NCBI GenBank assembly: GCA_030998225.1
Contig: JAPYXD010000484.1
Location: forward strand, 496,001-560,000
DNA length: 64,000 nucleotides
Source: Diplolepis rosae
Lineage: Eukaryota; Arthropoda; Insecta; Hymenoptera; Diplolepididae
Direction of reading: 5' to 3'
Shown here: piece after piece, positions 1 through 10,285 of the stretch
Numbering within the stretch: position 1 is the first letter of the stretch
Layout: every line of letters starts with the position of its first letter
Program-made: the position numbers and the translations under genes
Notes under the pieces: model-generated
Databases searched by the model: none
What the model was told of the DNA's origin: nothing
What the model saw: the letters and a program-made list of their open reading frames with translations, nothing else

Positions 1-99
1 GACGTATTTCAGCGGAAATAGATATAAAATTAAGTTCTTCGTTAAAGAAAAAATGTTTTAGATCTTAGTCAGATTGCTTTTTGCTAATTTACAAGTATA

Positions 100-1026
100 C
101 GAGGTGTGTCTAAAAAGTATCCGACCTGCGCTCATATCTCCGCGTTGGTGCTATTCTTCGCCATCCGGACCGTGAAATCCTTCGAAGTAGTCCCCATTTG
201 ATTGAACCACACGCTCCCAGCCGTACTTCCACATCTTAAAGCAATCCTCGAACGCAGATTTTGGAATGGCCTTCAGCTCGCGCGTCGCATTACTCTGAAT
301 CGTCTCGATGTCGTCGAACCGCTTTCCTTTGAGCGCCATTTTCAATTTTGGGAACATCCAAAAGTTGCAGGGAGCTATGTCGGAACTGTACGGAGGCTGG
401 CGAAGCTGTACAATCTTGTGTTTCGCCAAAAATTGCTGCACAAGGTTCGATGAATGCGCTGGCGCATTATCGTGGTGAAGAAGCCAGTCACCGCTTGATC
501 AGAAACGCGGTCGTTTTCTTCTTACGGCATCACGCAATCTTTTCAGAACATCAACGTAATATTCTTTGTTGATAGTCTGACCTCTTGGAGCAAATTCGTA
601 GTGCACAACACCCTCACAATAAAAAAAAAAATCAGCATTGACTTGACATGGCTCCGGCTTTGACGTGCCATTTTTGAACCGCCTGTACCACTCCTTTATC
701 TGTGTTATGCCCATACTTTCGTCCACAAAAGCCTTCTATATCATTTCAATCGTCTCCGTACAATTCTTGCCGAGATTGAAGCAAAATTTGATGCAAATTC
801 GTTAATTTGTTCTTTCTGTCATTTTCAACTGTAAACAAATGCGACGAACGGAAAAAGCACGCTGGACATAAACACACGCTGCGCGCGACCCAAGGCGTAC
901 GGCCGGTAACCGGCATTTAGGGAGTTCGTGAGGGACTACTGATTACGCTCATACCCCGCAGAGGCCAATCGAGCGCTTTGGCACGAAGATATAAACGCAA
1001 GTCGGATACTTTTCGGACAGAACTCG
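100..1026 (-). mobile_element. Internally deleted Tc1/mariner element
   Basis: Both ends carry a matching terminal inverted repeat, with inner sequence AAAAGTATCCGAC and TA at each border (98-99 and 1027-1028). The decayed transposase runs on the minus strand from an ATG near 825 down to 151. The N-terminal helix-turn-helix part (ITQIKEWYRRFKNG, 640-720) is followed directly by the catalytic-domain segment FFFYCEGVVHYEF, so a few hundred bases between them are missing. HHDNAPAH survives near 440-475 and PPYSSDIAPCNFW near 370, where the usual final catalytic Asp (CDFW) is Asn. Stops interrupt the frame near 800, 740 and 500. It cannot encode an active enzyme. Confidence 0.88.
151..825 (-). 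pseudogene. Broken mariner transposase
   Basis: This is the cut-and-paste transposase of the element at 100-1026. In order it shows an HTH_48-like N-terminal domain, a deletion junction, the DDE-domain block GVVHYEFAPRGQTINKEYYV, HHDNAPAH, the block LRQPPYSSDIAPCNFW, and the C-terminal block KMWKYGWERVVQSNGDYF. In-frame stops, the deletion and an Asp-to-Asn change in the last catalytic position mark it as dead. The family is placed by these motifs. Its exact mariner subfamily is not assigned. Confidence 0.85.
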
Positions 1027-1411
1027 TATTTGCATTAGCAACATTAGTGAACTGGCTCGCTAGCTTGGTCACGCTGAGGAGTTACAAAGTAAAACGGGAG
1101 ACAGGAGATCGATACAAATGGCCGAATAGTTTTGTTGATCGGCGTTCGAGTGTATTTAATTAAACAACAATTAGGACTATCAGCCTCGTAAATGAGAATA
1201 ACCTTATCTGGAATTTTAATAATTCACATCTTACATTTCCTAACTTGAAATAAAACTCATAAAGGCCTTTCTTTTAGATTAGGTTTATAAACATTAATTA
1301 TGTATATCCTGTTACAAAATTAATGTCAATGAATATCATTGGAAATGGAAGAATTTACGTCTTATTTTAAGAATACGTAAAAATGACTTACACAAGCTGC
1401 AGATGCCACTA

Positions 1412-1606
1412 AACTGAAACCTCGTTTAATCAGGATATTCTTGTGTGTGTCCAATGCAGCGAGGTAAATTATTTAAACGTGAAATTGTAACCGAAGTGAC
1501 CCAGGCCTCGATATGCTTGCTCCTTCTCTACTCCGTACCGCCCCATCACCACTAAACTAGTGAGACAGTCTAACATATTGAGGTCTGATTGAACGAGGTT
1601 CCAGTG
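1412..1606. mobile_element. pogo/Tigger-like MITE
   Basis: The left end reads AACTGAAACCTCGTTTAATC and the reverse complement of the right end reads CACTGGAACCTCGTTCAATC. Each is bordered by TA (1410-1411, 1607-1608). The CAGTGGAACCTCG-type end is known from the pogo/Tigger group. There is no coding capacity in about 195 bp. Confidence 0.65.
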
Positions 1607-1728
1607 TATTCCTATTCGCAGAGAATCTATGCAAATGACATTTAGGTAAAGATGTGCTAGAACTTGACACTAGCGAACATAAAAAGAGTATGACTCAAGA
1701 GCCAACTTTAAAGGAATTTTAACACATT

Positions 1729-3366
1729 GTTATTTATAATTTTATAAAAAATACTGAAGAATATGCAGGGAATAAGAGAATAATTATTTCGTGCTTTACA
1801 GAAGAAAATTGTGAATTCGTGAATAAAAAGAATACCTGCCAGTTGTGTTCTAACTTAGTAAATCCTCTAGAGCAACTTTGCAAAGAGTGTAAGAAAAATG
1901 GAAGTGTTTCTGCAATACTGGCTTCTAGAGAAATAGAGGACTGGGGTGGCTTAGTCAATAAAAATGAGAAAAAGAACGGAAATACGTGAAAAAAAAAGAT
2001 TCAGAACACAGAAATAAATCCGGAAAAATATCGAAATATGTTGATAGAAACCAGGACACATTAGACGCTCTTGATTACGATGATCTGAAAAAAATACCAA
2101 TCATTCTAAATGAAAATGATGCACCATTGCAGGTATGGATTTCATCTATTTATTATAATTAAATGCCAGTATTTTTTGAAAGAAATATAATATCAGAATG
2201 CTAAAAAAATGCAAGCATGACCTTTCAAATACTTGTGCTATTGACACAATTACGAAAGCGATCCTTGTTGCAGCGCATGATCGACCAGCAATTCGTAAGA
2301 TCGTGAAACAATTTCAGTCACAGATTTCCTTGTTTTCTTTGGTGAATGCGGTAATTAATAGCAAACAAGGCATTGGAAAATCTGCGTATTAAAAACGAGC
2401 GCAGATTCTCAAGGACGTCATGTCTAATTTGGACAGCAGTGCAATCAAAAAAGCTCCAACCCCTGAAGATGGAATTGAGCTTTATGAAATTGACTGCCAT
2501 ATAAATGTTAAAAATTTATCTGCAATTTTATTCAGAGGGCTTCCTTATTTTGTAAAGTCTTCTAAGTGCTCCAGTGGTTGTATTTTGCAAGATAGACAGT
2601 TAACGTCTTTACTGTGCAACTGTGACAACTTTTTTGAAAAAGACGTTGCTAAGGCCATTTTCGCGGTTGAAAACGTTCCTTGCAGGAAGCAAAAGTGCAA
2701 GGGTATTGTAACAAGAACTTTCACTGCAAGCGTTAATTATATTTTAGTTTGGATTGAAAGTATATGAATTGTTACACTGAAAGAATAAACACTTTTGAAT
2801 CTACAGTGTTTGCGAAGGCGTTGCAGAAAAAGGCTATGAATGCGAGTGTGACAGCAATATGCCTTAGCATAAGCTTGTCTTTCTCTTACTGAAAGCCTTT
2901 TTTTGCAACTCACTCGTGGTCACCTTGTACAACATCAATACTATTAGTGCTATGGATTCAAAAGTCTTTTTTTCTTAATATAAAAAATAATTCGTTATAT
3001 TGCAAAATGTATAAAACCAATGTGAATTGCATGTAATTTACAAGTCCATTCGCGTACACAGAGGTTGACATGAAAAGAAAAGAAGACAAGAGAACAGTAA
3101 CCTCAATTGAACTCAAAAACATACCGAAGAGTTTTCCGGATTGTATAGATCGTAGAGATTTGTACAATTTGGTGGGAGTGATACGGTTCTTGGGTCGTCC
3201 AGGAGACGAAAAAAATGGATTGGGCCATTATACAGCAATTTGCTCAAGATAAATCAAATGGCTCGAAATCAATGACCTGAATAAAACCAAAGTCAACAGA
3301 ATGAATGATAATGATGAAATCTGTCCAGAATTGATCATTTATGCACGCACAGAAGGCGGAATGTAA
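1729..3366 (+). pseudogene. Decayed zinc-ribbon plus ubiquitin-protease-like gene
   Basis: Three collinear plus-strand pieces appear to be one broken gene. Piece one (1723-1989) has a CX2C-X10-CX2C zinc ribbon (CQLC at 1837-1848, CKEC at 1879-1890) and ends at a TGA beside a run of A. After a one-base shift it continues to 2132, where CAG/GTATGG could be a splice donor. Piece two (2198-2767, one in-frame TAA at 2390) starts with SNTCAID, resembling the cysteine box of ubiquitin-specific proteases, with Cys at 2234. Piece three (3070-3366) has YNLVGVIRF, GHYTAICSR (His at 3226), a TAA at 3250, then IKWLEIND and PELIIYAR. That order matches the histidine box and terminal strands of the same fold. 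The zinc-ribbon plus Cys/His fold is seen directly. Its origin (host gene or transposon cargo) is unknown. Confidence 0.55.
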
Positions 3367-4114
3367 TAGCGTAATTCATTTATTCATATGACGTAATTCA
3401 TAATTACTATATTTAAACAAATAAAAAAATAAGGAAGAACATTTTCCAAAATAAATAAAATTCTTTTATCGTTAGATGAATCTTCAGAACTGTGAGTAGG
3501 TGATTTTAAATACGTTCAACTTAGCTTCCAGGAAAAACTGGTCTTCAAATTTTCCAAAGTAGCGCTGCTAACTCTGCCAGATAGAGCTGACAGCGCCAAC
3601 CCTTTTTTTTAAATTCAAAGTTTAAGACTTAAAAATTGCTCGAGCAGCGAGAATGGAACAAATCCTAAATTGTATTAGCATAGAATATGAAGTAAATTGA
3701 TGTTTGAGTGCTGTGACCTTTTGAGCCCTTTTACGTTTTAAAGGGACAAAGGTCAGTCCTAAGGGATATGAAGAGTCCTAAATTAGCCAAAAATTCTGGT
3801 GAAGACTAGAAGTCAAAATCTTAATTTGTTGACTGTTTTTCATTGTGGCTCTGCTGACTTTGAGTAAAGCTGGCAGCACCACCATTTAAAAAAAAAATGC
3901 AGAGTCCGAAATTTACTTTTGGGGCATTAAATCAGCCCTAAATAAGCCCTTAATTATAGGTGAGCCAATATTGTGAAATGACGTCATGGTGCTGCTAACT
4001 TTACCCACCTTTTGTTTGAAATCGAAGGGCATCAGTTAGTCGGGTCAATCATGAACTCGATGAGCAAATGTTCCCGACGAAGTCATCAATTGCCCACTTC
4101 TCCCTGTTTTATCA
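3367..4114. other. Non-coding, degenerate CTGCTAACT-type repeats
   Basis: No gene is seen. Three diverged copies of a short module containing CTGCTAACT/CTGCTGACT followed by GCTG(A/G)CAGC(G/A)CC lie near 3565, 3848 and 3992, suggesting an old repeat. Confidence 0.3.
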
Positions 4115-4118
4115 TTAA

Positions 4119-5281
4119 GGGGTAACACCACTGTAGAATTTTCAAAAAATTGATTTTTTTTTAGCTAAAATGGTAGCTAATTATGTTAAAAATGATGCCC
4201 TGAAATGATTTTTTCCCCACTTACGAGCGTTTGGCGCATGGCGCCCCGCGGCGCGCCCATCGCTCCGAAATGCTTACCTGTGTCAGGTATCCCTTACCGA
4301 CTTTTCTTAATAGTAAAAAGTATACACAGGCACTTAAAGGTGGCACTGGCAATAGTTTCACCCGTATTCGTATTAGTGTATTAGCGTGGCGTCAGTTTAG
4401 CCGTTACAACACGCTCGAGCACGCTAATTTGAAATTTGTATTTAAAAGTTATACGTTTACTCTTGAGAAAGGTAATTAAATTAATTCATTTGGAGAAAAC
4501 TGCTAAAGCTTTTGCATGGAAGCTGACCAGACGCGCATCGACCACTCCGAGCGCTCATTGACTGAAGAGGCGAGAGCGGCGCGCATGTCTTTGAAATCGT
4601 CGAGAAAAGCAGAAGAACATGAAAATAGCAACTTGGAAGGTCAACTCTATGGTGCTTGTATCGCCGACTAAAGGTAAAAACCATCAAATGTTGATAAATT
4701 TAAAATTATGTATGATTTTTTCAGTTTTAAAACTTTAAACGCGTTTTACTCGAAACCACTTTTTTCAAATGGCATCATAAATGACTCAGTCAATTTTTAT
4801 CTGATCGATTTGAAATTTTGACACAATGTTTATAACATCATTTTCTAGAAAGCCACGTACCATTTTGTCAAAATAATAAAAACTTTTTATTTTACAACTA
4901 ATTTTTCATGATTTTGTTTACGAACAAATTTTTTTTGTTCAAACTTACGCCTCTTTTTAAAAAATTGATCTTTCTAGATATCCGTACGTGGTTGACTGGC
5001 TTTTAATTCATAGATTAAGAGAAAATTTTTTATGTGTGTTTCAGATTAATAGCGATTTGGAAAAAGTGAAGCCGTGGAGGCCTCTCTGAAAAGCAGTGGT
5101 GCACGCGTCGCTCTCTACAGGCGCCATTTTGTTTTTTATGACTTTGAAAAAATTAATTTTTGTACCTTAAAAGATGTAAAATAAAGTCATCTACTTGGAT
5201 TTTTAATATATAATAAAGTTTTTTTAGACAAAAATTCGAAAAATGACCTTCAAAAACCATGTTCCACAATGGTGTTACCCC
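4119..5281 (+). mobile_element. TTAA-flanked DNA transposon, mostly gutted
   Basis: The left end reads GGGGTAACACCACTGT and the right end is its near-perfect inverted copy (GGGGTAACACCATTGT). TTAA flanks both sides (4115-4118 and 5282-5285), as expected for TTAA-targeting superfamilies such as piggyBac or Kolobok. About 1.16 kb remain, including a GC-rich 5' part and one clean short ORF (4516-4674). A second inverted pair (CCACGTAC region near 4852 versus GTACGTGG near 4983) lies in the 3' half. Confidence 0.75.
4516..4674 (+). CDS. Short ORF, transposase tail-like (…LYGACIAD)
   Basis: This is a 52-codon ATG-to-TAA frame inside the TTAA-flanked element. It is highly charged (SERSLTEEARAARMS, then KAEEHENSN) and ends LEGQLYGACIAD-stop. 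A matching tail, LERQLYGAEIAD-stop, ends a frame near 62160. Two unlinked copies sharing the same C-terminus and an analogous 3' flank suggest the last exon or C-terminal tail of a transposon-encoded protein. No catalytic motif remains in it, and the family is not named here with certainty. Confidence 0.45.
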
Positions 5282-5285
5282 TTAA

Positions 5286-6395
5286 ACACGGCACTGGTTA
5301 GTGGTTCACTCATTTGGTCTGGCAAGAAAGGGCGTTGTGGCAGTAAAGTGCCCCAAGGGCTCCTATGCTGCTCAACGCTGTGATGAAGGTTGGATGGGCT
5401 ACTTTCCCCGTGTTATTTTTGTTGCGTTTTTATATGCTAAGAGAGCTGAAATTTTCATGGTCACGGTGATAAGTTTCCCATCCCTGAGGAGTGCATCCTG
5501 CAGCCGGTGGATGCGTTAGAAGATTTGTGCGCGTTGAAGAGAGAAAGCATCTCACGCGATCAAGGAAGAGAGCGCTTTCCCGCTAAACGCGTTTCTCCCG
5601 GCAGGGACGACGATCTATACGTTGTGTAACCGCTTGTTGATTGGTAGCCCATATTTAAGGGACCCACTAAGCTCGGGAAACAAATCTAATATATCCTCTG
5701 AACTTCCATGCATTCTTAACCCATACTTAGGGGACCTGCTAAATGCGCAGCCGTATTGATATACCTATTCCTATTGGGTGCGAGTTTGAAAGTATTTTAT
5801 ATTTCCACAATTATTCATACCCTTCAATACCATATATTATTGAATAATGCAATGACGTATATTATGTTCATTATCAACATTATGTTTATTACCAAAATTA
5901 TGTGTTAAAAAGAAACGATAATAAAAATATTTCAAAAAAAGAACACCCATCTGGGCACAGGCCACGCCCGATGTTGCTTAGCCTCGAGGACAGAGTGGGA
6001 GGCAGCAGACACAACCTAGTGTTGCGCTGTCTGCTCTTACGAATGGATATGGGCAATGAAAACTCGATGGGCGATGCGTTCGATTCACGTACGCTCTCTG
6101 GTATTGTTTAACTCGTAATTATTGCAACTGCAATTGGCGATATATCGTCAAATTTGTATACGAGCTCACACTCCCAACGCGCAATCTTTTTATACATGTT
6201 TTTTTTGGGCATTTTCTTTTTATCTTAAAAGGGTTGAGACTGAGCCGTCTCAATATATACAGCTAATAATGACTATTATAATCTGAAGAAAAAGCTAGAT
6301 ACTGAATAGAATCATGATCACCTATATAAACAATAAAGATCGTCATTAAATGCGTATATGTGAAAATTAATATATACGTATATACATATATGTAC
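5286..6395. other. No recognised feature
   Basis: Only short open frames without homology that I recognise are present (for example 5301-5519 and 5902-6111). The part near 5400-5620 is somewhat GC-richer than its surroundings. Confidence 0.4.
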
Positions 6396-7382
6396 TCATA
6401 CGTTCGTCCAGCGTGTACTTCAGGGACAAAAAATCATACGCATTGTGTAGTTTAGGGACATTTTGTTTTTGAGGAGCAATTTTATCCGAAAATGTCATTT
6501 TTCATATCCAGGTTCAGATAAATATACCAGTAAAACGTATCAGTTCAACAGGTGTTGTTTTAAAGTTGGAAATAATTTATGGTAATTTATGAAAACTTTG
6601 TATTCATATGCATTGGTTCGTTCCAGGACATCCATAAATATGATCATACTTGAAGCCAGTGTCGTATGCAAGGTGTAATTCCGGTATTTTCCGAATTTTA
6701 GTTTTCATTAGGTTTAAAAACAGCAGCTGGAATGTTCTGAACAGAGAAAAACCATTTTCAGCGCATTCTGAGTTAGCTAACGCACAATTAAAGTTAAACT
6801 GAATGAAAATAAAGTAACCAAGTATGCATTCATGGTTACATAGTTTCTTACTTTTATCAGGATTACTTTAGAAATACCAAATAAGACAAATTTGGGAATA
6901 TAAAGTTGTCAGATATTGTATCTTGTGGTGAATATTATCTTTGCATATCTGAAGCACTTAATAATATTCTGCACCAAATTTGTACCCGCTCTTCTAAAGT
7001 AGGGAGCATTCAGTACGAACTATTGTAATACTATTGTGGTATTGTGATAACTACTGAGAATTTACTTAAATAATATAATTTAAGATTTCTTTTATAACAG
7101 CCAAATAGTAAGACAAGTGTATAGGAAACAGTACATTTCTATCTTATTTCAAACACAGTCATGCGAAAATATCAACAACATAATGACAGGTAAGAAAAAA
7201 CTGGAATATGTGAATCGCTAGCACAATAAAATATCTATAAATTCAGTCTTACCAGTAGACTGGCAGCGTGAATACAAAGTTTGACGTAAAACAACTAGCA
7301 TCTCTAGAATATGGTCACAAAAAGCTAACAGTAGCACAATTGATATCAATACCGCATATTTGTTTGTAAAAGGATGCAGTGG
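6396..7382. other. Unassigned AT-rich stretch with GTGTACTT..GGGAC motif
   Basis: No gene is seen. A motif of the form GTGTACTTCWGGGAC occurs near 6412. Related forms occur near 7412 and, inverted, near 11360, so this is probably part of a dispersed repeat. Confidence 0.3.
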
Positions 7383-7614
7383 TTACTACAGGGTACTAGT
7401 TTCAAGCGCAGTGTGTACTTCTGGGACCGTGTCATGCTTATATTGTGTACTCTAGGAACGTCAAAAATTGTATCCCAGTAAATATATACAAGTTGTGACG
7501 TCCTAGGAACACCAGATAAATATTAAATTCAAAAAACTGTAAGCCTAAGCTTTCGCTTAATAGCTTGGGACCCTTTAAGAAAGCTCCTTAACCTTAACTT
7601 TTGGTTGTGTGAAA

Positions 7615-8351
7615 ATGTCTGATTTTGTGCCAAATAATCGTCATTTGTGGGAAGTGTTGATTTTCTTCTTTCATTCGAAGAAAACGTCGGCGTGAAACAT
7701 GGCCAAGAACCTACAAAGACGCTGAATTGGAAGCATTGCTCGATTAGGAGTTACCCGCCAAGCCATTTCCAAGCGATTACATGCGTTGGGAATGATTCAA
7801 AAACAAGGAACTTCGGTTCCTTATGATTTGAAGCCGAAGGACGTTGAGCGTCGTTTTTTCGCCTGTGAATAACTGCTTCGGCGGCAAAAAAGAAAGGGTT
7901 TTCTTCATCGCAACGTGACGGGTGATGAAAACTCGATTTATTACAGCAACCCAAAGAGAAGAGTCGTGGGACTACTCGGTCATGCTTCTACATCGTCGAC
8001 TAGACCGAATATTCACACTGCGAAGGTTATGCTGTGTATTTGGTGGACCAGGTTGGTGTTATTTATTATAAGCTGTTGAAACCGAACGAAGCTATTACTA
8101 GGGAACGGTATCGAACGAAATTGATGCGTTTGAGCCGAGCACTGCGCGAAAAACGGCCACAATACGAGCAGAGGCACGAAAAAGTGATTCTACAGTATGA
8201 CAACGCTCGGCCTCACGGTGCCAACCCCGTTAAAACCTACCTGGAAACGCTCAAATGGGAATTTCTACCTCACCCGCCGTACTCCCCAGATATTGCGCCG
8301 TCCGATTATTGCTTGTTCCGGTCGATGGCACAATTTAGGAATAGAGATTAA
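7615..8351 (+). pseudogene. Mariner transposase, 3' truncated and frameshifted
   Basis: The ATG at 7615 opens a mariner N-terminus (MSDFVPNNRHLW) that stops after about 27 codons. The part between the first helices and RTYKDAELEALLD is missing. Further blocks are LGVTRQAISKRLHALGM, then VTGDENSIYYSNPKRR (first Asp region, with the usual KWI lost), then VILQYDNARPHGANPVKTY and LPHPPYSPDIAPSDYCLF, which keep the second and third Asp. Several frame changes separate these blocks. The sequence runs off at 8351, about 60 codons before a normal mariner C-terminus, so both activity and the 3' terminal repeat are lost. Confidence 0.85.
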
Positions 8352-9045
8352 TTTTTTAGAAAAAACTGAATGACTGAATGTCAGGGAGTGACTTTGATCA
8401 AAAAGAAAAGACTAACGGACTGAATTTCAGCAAGTCATTGACTGTTCTGCATTATCATTTGGTCCTTTTAAAAAACTAATCCACGCCCTAATTTCCCTGC
8501 TCTTCAATTTTCTCGACCCCTTGGGGGTGATTAATTTCTTATATGATTGGTTCACAAAAATTTCTGAGTCTCTTATTAGGCTTCTTGGGAAACTTCATAT
8601 GGAAATTAGCCGCCCACGTGCTCGTGTCGTTGGTAAGTCCTATAAGTGCATAAGTGCGGGGGAGTGCCTCAACCTTTACTCGTTCAAGGCCCTCCTCAAG
8701 AGATGGCTCTTCAAGTACCTTTTTCATCCCCAACCGAGGATTCTGAGTCTTGCTAATTAACAATGATTTTCAATATAGACACGTTGTTGCTTAAATTAAA
8801 ACATAGATTAAACTTAGTGTACAATGATAGAACTTGAATGTATTGCATAAATAGTTAAGTCAATTTTATAATAATATTTTTTAAAGTACATGACATCATG
8901 GTTTGTTTAAATGTTCATAAAAAATGAATATTAATAAAAGGTTATAACATATCAACTTAGGCTCTGCGTTGAGGATGATCAGTTAAGCTGCATTAACAAT
9001 TGAATGTTATAAACTGATAATATTGAGCTGGATCTTAAAAAATAA
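8352..9045. other. Unassigned, includes overlapping short frames at 8521-8763
   Basis: Open frames on both strands (79 and 74 codons) overlap at 8521-8763. Neither shows a motif I recognise, and neither has a clear start context or splice signal. The rest is AT-rich and silent. Confidence 0.3.
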
Positions 9046-9047
9046 TA

Positions 9048-10285
9048 TTGGATCTATAACTTAATTCGTGCAAAATTTGAACGTTTATTTAAGAAAAACA
9101 TGTACAATAGTATTATTCAAAGTATCACCCATCTGAATCTATGACTTTTTCCCATCTTTCTGGCAATTTGTGGTTTCCATCCCAAAAGAACTGCGCCGGC
9201 TTGGGGGCCAAGAATGAATCAAGCCAATTTTTGATACCCTGTTCTGATGTGAACCGTATTCCAGTGAGGGCGTTCTGCATCGACCGGAACAAATGTTAGT
9301 CAGAAGGGTCAAGGTCTGGGCTATAAGGCGGGTGGGTAAAACTTCCCATCCACTGTTTTCCAAATAGTTTTTAACCGGAGTAGCAACATGGGGCCGAGCG
9401 TTGTCATGATGGAAAATTATTGCCTCGTATCTGGTAGCATATTCCGGGCGTTTTTCGGCTATTGCTATCTTCAAACGGATTAATTGTGTTCGTTAGCGTT
9501 CTCCATTGACGGTTTTACCCGGTTTTAGAAGCTCATAATACAACACACCCTTCTGATCCCACCAAATACAGAGTATTACCTTCATGCCATGGATATTCGG
9601 CTTTGCCGTTGATTTGACTGGTTGGCCGGGTTTCACATATGATTTTTTGCGCTTGGGATTGTCGTAATGGATCCGTTTTTCATCAGCAGTAACAATCCGA
9701 TGCAAAAATGACTTCTTTTTGTGGCGTTCCAGCAGCATTTCGGACATGCGTCTCTCGGCTTGAGTTCATGTGGAACCCAATTTCTTTGCTTTTGAATGTA
9801 TCCGGCTGCTTTTAAACGTTTTGAAATGGCTGCTTGAGTGACTCACAAAGATTCTGCGAGCTCTTCTTGTATTTGGCAACAATCTTCATCGAGTAATGCT
9901 TCCAGTTCTTTATTTTCAAACATTTTTGGCTGCCCAGGACGTTCTTCGTCTTCCAAGCCAAAATCACCACTTTTGGCACGTTCGGTCAGCTAGAGCATGT
10001 TGACCATAAACTTCCACTAAAATACGATGACTTTCGGCAGCAGTTTTCTTCATATTAAAGTAATGAAGAAGAACTCTCTGCAAAAACACTTTTTCAGGCA
10101 CAAAGTTCGACATATTTGAATGAACAAAAATTATTGTTATTTACGCTTCAAATGAATGACATATACTGAAAAAGACGCACAATGACAGTAGCTTTCCAAC
10201 GCATGTTCGGAATATTGGAACGATGGAATAATAATCAAGTTACGCCATCTCTTAGCAAACCGCACGAATTAAGTTATAGATCCAA
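9048..10285 (-). mobile_element. Near full-length mariner element
   Basis: The left end TTGGATCTATAACTTAATTC and its exact inverted copy at the right end define terminal repeats of about 27 bp. TA borders both ends (9046-9047, 10286-10287). The 1238-bp length is typical of mariner. The transposase is on the minus strand starting at the ATG whose complement is 10110-10112. Confidence 0.93.
9139..10112 (-). pseudogene. Mariner transposase with frameshifts
   Basis: The N-terminus (MSNFVPEKVFLQRVLLHYF) begins at 10112. It is followed by a decayed helix-turn-helix region, then [20 protein letters not shown] (first catalytic Asp kept, within 9493-9747), then [19 protein letters not shown]. After a frameshift come HHDNARPHVATPVKNYLE (second Asp) and, after another shift, the region that should be PPYSPD..PSDY. 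The C-terminal block LPERWEKVIDSDG ends near 9140. Several single-base shifts and stops break the frame, but the element is otherwise almost complete. It is therefore a relatively young but inactive copy. Confidence 0.9.
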
